Assembly: GCA_017624795.1 (NCBI GenBank)
Contig: JAGAMJ010000034.1
Span: 1-11,134, forward strand
From: Clostridia bacterium
Lineage (GTDB): Bacteria; Bacillota; Clostridia; Oscillospirales; CAG-272
Length of the DNA stretch: 11,134 bases
Direction of reading: 5' to 3'
Both the position numbers and the translations under genes were made by a program. Under the pieces are notes generated by a model. It saw nothing but the letters and a program-made list of their open reading frames with translations, ran no database searches and was not told where the DNA came from. Below are positions 1 to 6,189 of this stretch, one piece after another; the first letter of the stretch is position 1, and the number at the start of each line of letters is the position of its first letter.

Positions 1-2199
1 CTTTGCGACGCGTACATTGTTTTCGCCGCTGTTCAGGGCGAATTCCTGATCGGCGAAACGCAGGACTGCCTGCGTATTTTCGGGGATCGAGATCTTAAAG
101 TCGGTGCCGCCCTCGTCATTGGTGTAGCTGACCGCGATGGTGCCGTTCGGCGTTTCCATACTGCCCGACATTCTGCCAAAGCAGCTCACCGCCTGCGGTG
201 CGATGACAACAGACGTATAGCCCCCCGTGCCCTTTTCCTGTCCGATACCCAGCAGATGCTCGAAGAAATACGCAACGGGAGCGCCGAACATCGGGTGGCT
301 GTGAGAACGGCTGCGCGTGCTGTCCCAATATTCGTGGAAGGTGGTGGCGCCGTTTTGTCGCCAATGCTCAAAGCCCTGGGGACCGTTGCCCGCAAGCAGC
401 GCAACGGCAAGCTCGGCGTCGCCCTTTTCAAACAGGACGCGCGTCAGAATGTCGGTGGCGAAGATGCCCGTATCATAGTGGCCGATCTTCTTGTAGTAAT
501 CGACCATATTCACATAGGTCTTTTCGTTACCGAGCCCGATGTCCACGGCATAGGCGTTTGCACCCTGCGCGTTGATCAGGAAATTGTTGTCGAAAGCGTT
601 AAAATATGCGGCGCGAATGGCTGCCGAGTGCGTTTCGATCTTGCGGTCGTAGTCCGCAATATCGTATTCGCGGTCAAGTGCCTCGGCGATCTCACGCATC
701 AGCTGCAAGGATTTCACAAGGAAGTAAGTGTTGACCATCGCGGCGGGCAGGATCATCTGCTGAGAGGAGAAATAAATACCCTTGTCCGGATACAGCACAA
801 CAGGGCCGCACCAATCGCCAAGGCACCAATCGCCCTCCTTGTCGCTGGTGACAAGGCCGAACTCACAGTGCGCTTCCAGATAGTCGATGTAGCGGCGCAT
901 ATTGACGTAATACTTTTTCAGGATCTCTTTGTCGCCGAAATGCTTATAGAGCTGATAGGGAACGACAACGATGGCACAGCCCCAACCGCCGGGGCCGCCG
1001 CCGCTATGGATAAAGGGCGCTGTGTATTGCACGTGCCCGGTCAAGGTGTCCTGACCGTCTGCGATATCCTGCATCCATTTTTCATAGAATGCCTTGGCGT
1101 CCAGCGTGGAGAGCACCGCGTGGCAGGTCAGCTGTCCGTCGCCTGTGTATCCTCTGCGCTCCAAGTGCGGGCAGTCGGAGGGGTGACCGGTGTGCATATT
1201 GCAAAGCATGGTGTGCATAAAGGTCTGATAGATCCAATTCAGCGTTTCGTTGTCGCAATCAAAGGTGGAATTTGGCTTGATATCCGCATGGATCATTTTG
1301 ACGCATTGGGGCTTCGCATTGCCCTCGACCTCGAAATAGCGGAAGCCAAACCACGTGAATTCGGGGGATACCGTGCGCTTTTCGCCGTCGGAGATGACGC
1401 AATAGTTCTGGCGGTGGACGTGATCCAGTCCGCCCTCGGCATTCAGCTCCTCGGCAAAGCGAACGGTCACGGTTTCGCCCTTCTCGGCGTTCAGCGCGAG
1501 AACGGGGTAGCCCGTCGTGTTGATGCCGCAGTCGTAGATCGTACCGTTTTCGGTCTTGCCGACCTCCTTGACATCAAGTGTTCGGATCAGTGTATCAGCG
1601 GGGCAATCGGTCGTGCAGTATTCGCCCTTTACAGGGTCTGCGGGGTAGACGTTTTCCCACGCGCTGTCGTCAAAATCCTTGCCAAAGCAATCGCCAACGT
1701 CTTGCAGATCGTGCTTTTCCGTATTGACAAGGAAATATTCCGCAACGTAGCTATTGCCAAGGCGGCAATTTTCATCGGACACAAAATACTTTGTGCCGGT
1801 TTCACCCTCAACGCAAACGCAATAGATCGCCTTGGCATAGCCGTGGCGACGCTTGCGGAAGGTATACCAGCCGCCGCCGAAATGAATGGCGATCACGTTA
1901 TCACCCTTTTGCACGAAGGGGGTAATATCGAATTGGGGAACGTAGATCCTGTGTCCCGCAAGGATCTCGTTTTTGGGATCACAGGTCGGCTCGTAATCAG
2001 AGGAAAGGGGCAAAAAGGTATCGGGATTGATGCAAACGCCGTTGATATAACACTTGAAAAATCCAAGGCCCAGCACGTTCAGGGATACCTTGGCGTCGGT
2101 ATCGACCGTAAAGTGACCGCGTACGATCGAAAAGGGCGTTTCGACAGGATCGGCAGCTCCCACCCATTTTGCGTTTTGGAAAAAGTGTTGCTGTTGCAT
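1..2199 (-). CDS. Alpha-L-rhamnosidase, GH78 family (C-terminal end cut by window edge)
   Basis: Predicted inverting glycoside hydrolase removing terminal alpha-L-rhamnose from plant glycosides or pectic side chains. Starting at the ATG at 2199-2197, 733 codons are open and no stop is reached before position 1. An AAGGAG site at 2210-2205 fixes the start. The N-terminal part (about 1-290) fits the beta-sandwich domains of rhamnosidases. Residues 342-354 (DCPHLERRGYTGD) match the GH78 catalytic motif DCPxxERxGWxGD, with E347 as predicted general acid and Y351 replacing the usual Trp. A second motif around E623 (TTFHEYWDS, then SHSHPMFG) fits the general base. The (alpha/alpha)6 barrel lies between about 300 and 660, followed by a C-terminal beta domain that is nearly complete, so few residues are missing. 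No signal peptide is visible, so it is probably cytoplasmic and acts on imported oligosaccharides or glycosides. It is divergent from the 2483 gene. Family assignment is firm; the exact substrate is not known. Confidence 0.88.
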   Translation of the reverse strand, partial: MQQQHFFQNAKWVGAADPVETPFSIVRGHFTVDTDAKVSLNVLGLGFFKCYINGVCINPDTFLPLSSDYEPTCDPKNEILAGHRIYVPQFDITPFVQKGDNVIAIHFGGGWYTFRKRRHGYAKAIYCVCVEGETGTKYFVSDENCRLGNSYVAEYFLVNTEKHDLQDVGDCFGKDFDDSAWENVYPADPVKGEYCTTDCPADTLIRTLDVKEVGKTENGTIYDCGINTTGYPVLALNAEKGETVTVRFAEELNAEGGLDHVHRQNYCVISDGEKRTVSPEFTWFGFRYFEVEGNAKPQCVKMIHADIKPNSTFDCDNETLNWIYQTFMHTMLCNMHTGHPSDCPHLERRGYTGDGQLTCHAVLSTLDAKAFYEKWMQDIADGQDTLTGHVQYTAPFIHSGGGPGGWGCAIVVVPYQLYKHFGDKEILKKYYVNMRRYIDYLEAHCEFGLVTSDKEGDWCLGDWCGPVVLYPDKGIYFSSQQMILPAAMVNTYFLVKSLQLMREIAEALDREYDIADYDRKIETHSAAIRAAYFNAFDNNFLINAQGANAYAVDIGLGNEKTYVNMVDYYKKIGHYDTGIFATDILTRVLFEKGDAELAVALLAGNGPQGFEHWRQNGATTFHEYWDSTRSRSHSHPMFGAPVAYFFEHLLGIGQEKGTGGYTSVVIAPQAVSCFGRMSGSMETPNGTIAVSYTNDEGGTDFKISIPENTQAVLRFADQEFALNSGENNVRVAK

Positions 2200-2250
2200 G
2201 TTCTCTCCTTTATTTGAAGCAGGTATTTTACTTTTGATAAAGTTATGTCC

Positions 2251-2279
2251 ATTATACCATGCAAACTGACGCATTTCAA
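2251..2279 (-). promoter_or_regulatory. Sigma-A promoter of the rhamnosidase gene
   Basis: Read on the minus strand: a -35 of TTGAAA (2279-2274), a 17-bp spacer, and a consensus -10 of TATAAT (2256-2251) preceded by TGG, which makes an extended -10. Transcription would begin near 2244, giving a leader of about 45 bases. A 5-bp inverted repeat (ACTTT, TGAT spacer, AAAGT; 2230-2243) sits at the expected start of transcription and could be a repressor site, but it is short and AT-rich. Confidence 0.8.
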
Positions 2280-2303
2280 CCCTTATTGTGAAAATTATTT
2301 GGT

Positions 2304-2318
2304 AAAAGCGTTGCTTTT
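2304..2318. promoter_or_regulatory. Inverted repeat AAAAGC-GTT-GCTTTT, possible operator
   Basis: A perfect 6-bp inverted repeat with a 3-base centre lies in the divergent intergenic region. It is roughly 25 bp upstream of the rhamnosidase -35 and 95 bp upstream of the -35 of the opposite gene. The flanks (GG at 2301-2302, CC at 2321-2322) extend it imperfectly. It resembles a regulator-binding palindrome, but no matching regulator can be named. Confidence 0.3.
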
Positions 2319-2380
2319 TGCCAAGGCGCAAGCTTTTGCTGCCGTTTGTTTTTCACAAAGCAATTCGGCAGAAAAAATCA

Positions 2381-2416
2381 GCAATATTTGTTTTGAAGTG
2401 TGCAATATTTGTCTTG
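2381..2416 (+). repeat. Two 15-bp direct repeats at 21-bp spacing, AraC-type operator candidate
   Basis: GCAATATTTGTTTTG at 2381-2395 and GCAATATTTGTCTTG at 2402-2416 differ at one base and are 21 bp apart, i.e. two helical turns on the same DNA face. The second copy overlaps the proposed -35 element of the downstream gene by three bases. This is the geometry of AraC-family activator half-sites such as araI1-araI2. A further GCAAT occurs at 2360-2364, again 21 bp upstream, but its similarity stops after five bases. Which regulator binds is unknown; the AraC-type protein encoded from 3940 is the only candidate in the window. Confidence 0.6.
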
Positions 2417-2442
2417 CTATTGCATCGGCGTTATTTTACAAT
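2414..2442 (+). promoter_or_regulatory. Promoter of the 2483 glycoside hydrolase gene
   Basis: A weak -35 TTGCTA (2414-2419), a 17-bp spacer, and -10 TACAAT (2437-2442) place the start of transcription near 2449, about 34 bases before the ATG. The poor -35, overlapped by a direct repeat, fits an activator-dependent promoter. Confidence 0.55.
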
Positions 2443-2482
2443 AAAGGCAAGACCGCACTTGGTCGTTGGAAAGGAGCTTGCT

Positions 2483-3712
2483 ATGAACAAAAGAATGGAT
2501 CGAAACCGTTTGAATATAGGCGCTTACATTTTGCAGCCCTATGCCCGTACCGAACGGCATATTAAGGAGATCGCGGATTGCGGCGTTGATTTTATCGTTT
2601 GCATGGGCGACGACCGTCCCGCACTTGATCTGTTTCACAAATACGGCGTTGGCGCGATCGTCAGCGGTATCGTGCCCGGCTGGTGGGGCGGAAACGGCGA
2701 TAACGCAGGAACGCTTGCGACCGTGAACACCATGGACAAGTACGAGCAGGCGGCGGCAAGCTTTGTTGACCACCCCGCCATTTGGGGTATCGACTGCGGT
2801 GACGAGCCCTCCGCGCTCGACTTCCCTTATTACGGAAAGGTGCTGGATTTCGTAGACCGTTCTTTCCCCAATCAGTTTGCCTACCTCAATCTTTACCCCA
2901 ACTATGCCTCTGTTTCTCAAAACACCGCCGAGGAAACCGTTAATCAGTTGGGCACCGCAACCTATGCAGAGCATATCAAGCGCTATTGTGAGTGCGTTCC
3001 CACCGACTACATCTGCTACGATTTTTATCTGTATTCCAAAAACGTCAAGCGGCACTATGAAAATTTGCGCATCGTAGCCGACGCTTGCCACAATACGGGA
3101 CGCAGTATGTGGATCGTCTTGCAGGTCAATTCCAATAAAGCGCACAAATGGATCAGCGCCAATAATCTGCGCTTCCAGGCGTACAGCGCTATGGCGTTTG
3201 GCGCGGAAAATATCATCTGGGGCTGCTATACCGCGGGCTGGTGGCACCATCAGGTGCTGGATGAAAACGGTGAGAAGACCGAGCAGTATGACAAGCTGAA
3301 AGTGATGAATGCCGAGCTTCGCACTTTGGGTGAGGATTATATGAAGTATCGCCGCGTGGCGACGCATTTTGTCGGCATGAAGGGCACCGAGGATATGGAC
3401 GGCGTCGGGCAAGAGGCGATCGACAGTCTGAACACGGGCGTATTTGCGGACTTTAAGGCGGATAACGGCGCGCCCTTGCTTGTGGGCGAGATGGTCAGCC
3501 GTCATCACGACGGATCGGTGGCGCTGATGGTCTGTGCCGCCGACGATCATCACGAGGAAGCTCCGCAATCCTATCATTTGACCTTCCGTTGCGATAACCG
3601 TTGCGTGAAGGCGATCGGCGGTGAGGGCTATCTGCCCGTTACCAAGCTGGAAAACGGCTATTACAGTGTGCCGATCAACTCCAATCAGGGTGTGCTGATC
3701 ACGGCAAGATAA
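2483..3712 (+). CDS. Putative TIM-barrel glycoside hydrolase, family not assigned
   Basis: A 409-residue protein. The ATG at 2483 is chosen because AAAGGAG (2470-2476) sits six bases upstream; the frame is open further upstream (from at least 2318) but nothing supports an earlier start. No signal peptide is seen. The first ~300 residues read like a (beta/alpha)8 clan GH-A barrel. The stretch IWGIDCGDEP (D107, E108, P109) resembles the strand-4 DEP/NEP motif that carries the acid/base. It is followed by an NLYPNYA-type segment, YDFYLYS and the aromatic IIWGCYTAGWW strand. The last ~100 residues look like a C-terminal beta domain. The pattern is like uncharacterised GH42/GH2-like proteins found in polysaccharide-use loci. 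A sugar-hydrolase role is inferred from fold-like motifs and the divergent rhamnosidase; the bond cleaved is unknown. It is monocistronic, ending at the terminator at 3725, and probably activator-controlled through the direct repeats upstream. Confidence 0.6.
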   Translation: MNKRMDRNRLNIGAYILQPYARTERHIKEIADCGVDFIVCMGDDRPALDLFHKYGVGAIVSGIVPGWWGGNGDNAGTLATVNTMDKYEQAAASFVDHPAIWGIDCGDEPSALDFPYYGKVLDFVDRSFPNQFAYLNLYPNYASVSQNTAEETVNQLGTATYAEHIKRYCECVPTDYICYDFYLYSKNVKRHYENLRIVADACHNTGRSMWIVLQVNSNKAHKWISANNLRFQAYSAMAFGAENIIWGCYTAGWWHHQVLDENGEKTEQYDKLKVMNAELRTLGEDYMKYRRVATHFVGMKGTEDMDGVGQEAIDSLNTGVFADFKADNGAPLLVGEMVSRHHDGSVALMVCAADDHHEEAPQSYHLTFRCDNRCVKAIGGEGYLPVTKLENGYYSVPINSNQGVLITAR

Positions 3713-3724
3713 TTTCAAAAACGA

Positions 3725-3758
3725 GGGCACTTGACCGCACGGTCAAGTGCCCTTTTTT
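3725..3758 (+). terminator. Rho-independent terminator after the 2483 gene
   Basis: A 12-bp perfect stem (GGGCACTTGACC, loop GCAC, GGTCAAGTGCCC) is followed directly by six T residues. It lies 13 bases after the TAA at 3712 and separates the hydrolase from the corrinoid operon, so the latter needs its own promoter. Confidence 0.92.
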
Positions 3759-3821
3759 GTGTTTGGTCGCGGTGTATCGGGTTTTGTTGCGCGCGCGTGC
3801 AAAAAAAGAATGAAAACCCTA

Positions 3822-3850
3822 TTTACTTTTTTGTAGGTATCTATTAAAAT
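3822..3850 (+). promoter_or_regulatory. Candidate promoter of the corrinoid methyltransferase operon
   Basis: TTTACT (3822-3827), a 17-bp spacer and TAAAAT (3845-3850) form a plausible sigma-A promoter. An alternative pair is TTGTAG (3831-3836) with TTATAC (3855-3860) at 18-bp spacing. A 12-bp palindrome, CTATT-AA-AATAG (3841-3852), covers the -10 and could be an operator. The remaining bases of the 3713-3939 gap hold the terminator, this promoter and a purine-rich ribosome-binding stretch (3885-3897); I see no cobalamin riboswitch consensus. Confidence 0.5.
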
Positions 3851-3939
3851 AGAATTATACGCGTACGTAAAGTGCGAATTGTCAGGGGAAGGGGGAGAGT
3901 GAGATCAGAAAATCGGTTGAAAGCTCTATCATCGCGCAA

Positions 3940-5520
3940 TTGCTCAAAAATGACCGCGTTTACTGCGACCGTGTGGAATGTACCCACGTATACAAGCCGC
4001 CGCTTTCCCTTGCAAAGCTTTACACACACGATGCGATTGAGATCAGCTTTGTTGAGCGCGGCGCCGGGATCCATCAGATCGCAAACCGATCGCTTCCCTG
4101 TACGCAGGGCGACGTTTACGTGATCTGCCAAAACGTCCCCCACGGATATTTCCTTGCAAGCAAGCAGGACGAGCTGCATATCAGGCGCATTCGGCTTGAT
4201 ATCGGGGATTGGTTCGACGGCGAGGTCGCCGTTCCCGACAGCGACCGCTTTTGCTACGGTATTTTCAGCGATAACGAGCAGTGCGCCTATGCGATGCTGA
4301 ACGCAGGGACCCAGGAAAAGGTCAATGCGCTGTTCGACGTGATCGAGGGCGAGCTTGAAGGCAAGGGGGATGAGTGGCGGGACTGCGTCAAGGCGAACCT
4401 GATGATGCTGCTGATCACGCTGGGACGTTATGTGAACGGCGCGATCAAAAATATCCCCGCGATCCCGTTGAAGGAATGGCGCAAGGTCACCCTGACCTTG
4501 CAGATCATATCCGAGCGCTTTGGCGACGGCGATCTGACGCTTGCCGACATCGCGCAAGAGCTGTTTTTGAGCCAATCTCAAATCAGTCGCTTGTTCAAAA
4601 ATCTGACGGGCAGATCCTTTTCCGAGTATTTAAGGGAGGTCAGACTGTCCCGCGCGTGCAAGCTGCTTTGCGAAACCGAGCTTCACGTTGACGAGATCAT
4701 AAAGCGGTGCGGCTTTAAGGACGTCACCTCCTTTTACCAAAATTTCCACAAGCACGTGGGTATGACGCCCGCGCAATACAGAAGCGAAAAAAGAAAGGGC
4801 GAAAGCGTTGGTCAGGCACCGTCGCGCGAGGAAAAAAAGAATGCGCTTCTGCTTGAAATATCCGAGTGCTTGCAGCAGGGCAAGGCAAAGGCGCTGACAG
4901 GCGCGGTGCGCACGGCGATCGAGGGGGGCTATACCCCGGAGGAGATCCTGGAAAAGGGGCTTTTGCACGGCATGAATATCATCGGTGAGCGCTTCAAGAA
5001 TAACGAGGTCTACGTGCCCGAGGTGCTGGTTGCCGCCAGAGCGATGCATATGGGTGTGCAGCTCTTAAAGCCCTTACTTGCCGAAAAGGGCGCTTACGTA
5101 AAGGGCAAGGTCTGCCTTGGCACGGTGCAGGGAGATCTGCACGATATCGGCAAAAACTTGGTGCGTATGATGATGGAGGGCAAGGGACTTGAAGTCATCG
5201 ACCTTGGTGTGGACGTTCCACCCGAGGCGTTCGTGAAAGCGGCGATCGAGCAAAATTGCCAGGTGATCGCCTGCTCCGCGCTGCTGACCACGACCGTCGG
5301 CGTGATGCGGGACATTGTGAAGCTTGCCGAAGAAAAGGGCATTCGCGACAAGGTCAAGATCATGATCGGCGGCGCGCCCACAAGTGAGGCGCTTTGCAGG
5401 TCCATTGGCGCCGATCGCTATACCGACGATGCCGCTTGTGCCGCGATCGCGGCGGTCGAGCTGTGTCGGGAGGCATTGGGCGAGCAGCCCGTTTGCCAAA
5501 ACAAAGATGAGATTAAATAA
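3940..5520 (+). CDS. AraC-type transcription regulator fused to an MtaC-like corrinoid protein
   Basis: A 526-residue protein with two normally separate parts. Residues ~1-150 form an AraC-type cupin sensor (HDAIEISFVERG, then the GDVYVICQNVPH segment). Residues ~185-283 are the double helix-turn-helix DNA-binding domain (LTLADIAQELFLSQSQISRLFK; CGFKDVTSFYQNFHKHVGMTPAQYR). A charged linker (~284-300) leads to a full corrinoid-binding module, ~301-515. This comprises the helical cap with VPEVLVAARAM and the Rossmann domain carrying DLHDIG, whose H401 is the expected lower cobalt ligand, plus CSALLTTT. It is first in the operon, 24 bases before a paralogous free corrinoid protein, so it probably regulates this operon by sensing corrinoid state; that role is inferred. 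The start is uncertain. The TTG at 3940 lacks a good ribosome site, while purine-rich GGGGGAG (3891-3897) sits six bases before an in-frame ATC at 3904. The frame is open from 3871. Confidence 0.88.
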   Translation: MLKNDRVYCDRVECTHVYKPPLSLAKLYTHDAIEISFVERGAGIHQIANRSLPCTQGDVYVICQNVPHGYFLASKQDELHIRRIRLDIGDWFDGEVAVPDSDRFCYGIFSDNEQCAYAMLNAGTQEKVNALFDVIEGELEGKGDEWRDCVKANLMMLLITLGRYVNGAIKNIPAIPLKEWRKVTLTLQIISERFGDGDLTLADIAQELFLSQSQISRLFKNLTGRSFSEYLREVRLSRACKLLCETELHVDEIIKRCGFKDVTSFYQNFHKHVGMTPAQYRSEKRKGESVGQAPSREEKKNALLLEISECLQQGKAKALTGAVRTAIEGGYTPEEILEKGLLHGMNIIGERFKNNEVYVPEVLVAARAMHMGVQLLKPLLAEKGAYVKGKVCLGTVQGDLHDIGKNLVRMMMEGKGLEVIDLGVDVPPEAFVKAAIEQNCQVIACSALLTTTVGVMRDIVKLAEEKGIRDKVKIMIGGAPTSEALCRSIGADRYTDDAACAAIAAVELCREALGEQPVCQNKDEIK

Positions 5521-5544
5521 AATATAAAAAAAGGAGAACTTATT

Positions 5545-6180
5545 ATGATCAACTTATCCGAAATTTCCGAAAATCTGCAAAGAGGCAAGACTAAGGTCGT
5601 AAAGGAATTGGTTCAGCAGGCAATCGATGAGGGCTGCAAGCCCGAGGACATCTTGGAGCAGGGCCTTTTGCACGGTATGGGCATCATCGGCGAGAAGTTC
5701 AAGAACAATGAGGTCTATGTGCCCGAGGTGTTGGTTGCCGCCAGAGCGATGAACGCGGGCGCGCAGCTGCTCAAGCCCCTGCTTGCCGCAAGCGGCGTTG
5801 CCGCTACGGGCAAGGTCTGCATCGGTACGGTGCAGGGCGACCTTCACGACATTGGCAAGAACCTTGTGAAGATGATGATGGAGGGCAAAGGGCTTGAGGT
5901 CGTTGACCTTGGCACCGACGTGTCTGCCGACACCTTTGTGCAGGCCGCCATTGAGCAGAATTGCCAAGTCATTTGCTGCTCGGCGCTGCTTACCACGACT
6001 ATGAACGTCATGGGTGACGTTGTTAAGGCAGCCGAGGCAGCGGGCGTGCGCGATAAGGTCAAGATCATGGTCGGCGGCGCACCCGTAAACGAGGACTTCT
6101 GCAAGTCCATCGGCGCGGATTGCTATACCACCGACGCTGCCTCCGCTGCTGATGCAGCCGTTGCACTCTGCAAGGCGTAA
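5545..6180 (+). CDS. Corrinoid protein of a methyltransferase system (MtaC/MtbC/MttC family)
   Basis: A 211-residue methyl-carrier protein of typical family length. Its cobamide shuttles between Co(I) and methyl-Co(III), accepting the methyl group from a substrate-specific methyltransferase and handing it to a second one. Residues ~1-85 are the four-helix cap (ILEQGLLHGM, VPEVLVAARAM). Residues ~88-211 are the B12-binding Rossmann domain with DLHDIGKN, where H101 is the predicted lower axial ligand, followed by CSALLTTT and VGGAP. AAGGAG at 5531-5536 fixes the ATG. Over 210 aligned residues without gaps it shares 149 (about 71%) with the corrinoid half of the preceding regulator. It is followed nine bases later by the first methyltransferase gene. 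The partner specificity cannot be read from sequence. Confidence 0.93.
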   Translation: MINLSEISENLQRGKTKVVKELVQQAIDEGCKPEDILEQGLLHGMGIIGEKFKNNEVYVPEVLVAARAMNAGAQLLKPLLAASGVAATGKVCIGTVQGDLHDIGKNLVKMMMEGKGLEVVDLGTDVSADTFVQAAIEQNCQVICCSALLTTTMNVMGDVVKAAEAAGVRDKVKIMVGGAPVNEDFCKSIGADCYTTDAASAADAAVALCKA

Positions 6181-6189
6181 AAGGCGCTT

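Noticed and set aside
256..2217. Long plus-strand open frame opposite the rhamnosidase
   Set aside because: The minus strand carries clear GH78 motifs, a ribosome site and a consensus promoter. The plus frame has no recognisable domain and is an antisense shadow caused by codon bias.
2417..3730. Long minus-strand open frame opposite the 2483 hydrolase
   Set aside because: It runs across the plus-strand terminator and promoter, has no motif and no convincing ribosome site; it is a shadow.
2227..3830. Shared TTTACTTTT in the rhamnosidase leader and the corrinoid operon promoter
   Set aside because: A nine-base AT-rich match on different strands relative to the genes, and a promoter-like composition is enough to explain it.
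3819..3847. CTATTTA / CTATTAA pair, 22 bp apart, as a second AraC operator
   Set aside because: Only about six matching AT-rich bases overlap the promoter elements, which is not distinguishable from chance.
3759..3939. Possible cobalamin riboswitch in front of the corrinoid operon
   Set aside because: Under 200 bases are available, no B12-box-like sequence is visible, and the space is taken by the promoter and ribosome site.
3872..4123. Small plus-strand frame using a better-placed start near the ribosome site of the regulator
   Set aside because: It is out of frame with the conserved cupin domain, ends after 83 codons and has no motif.
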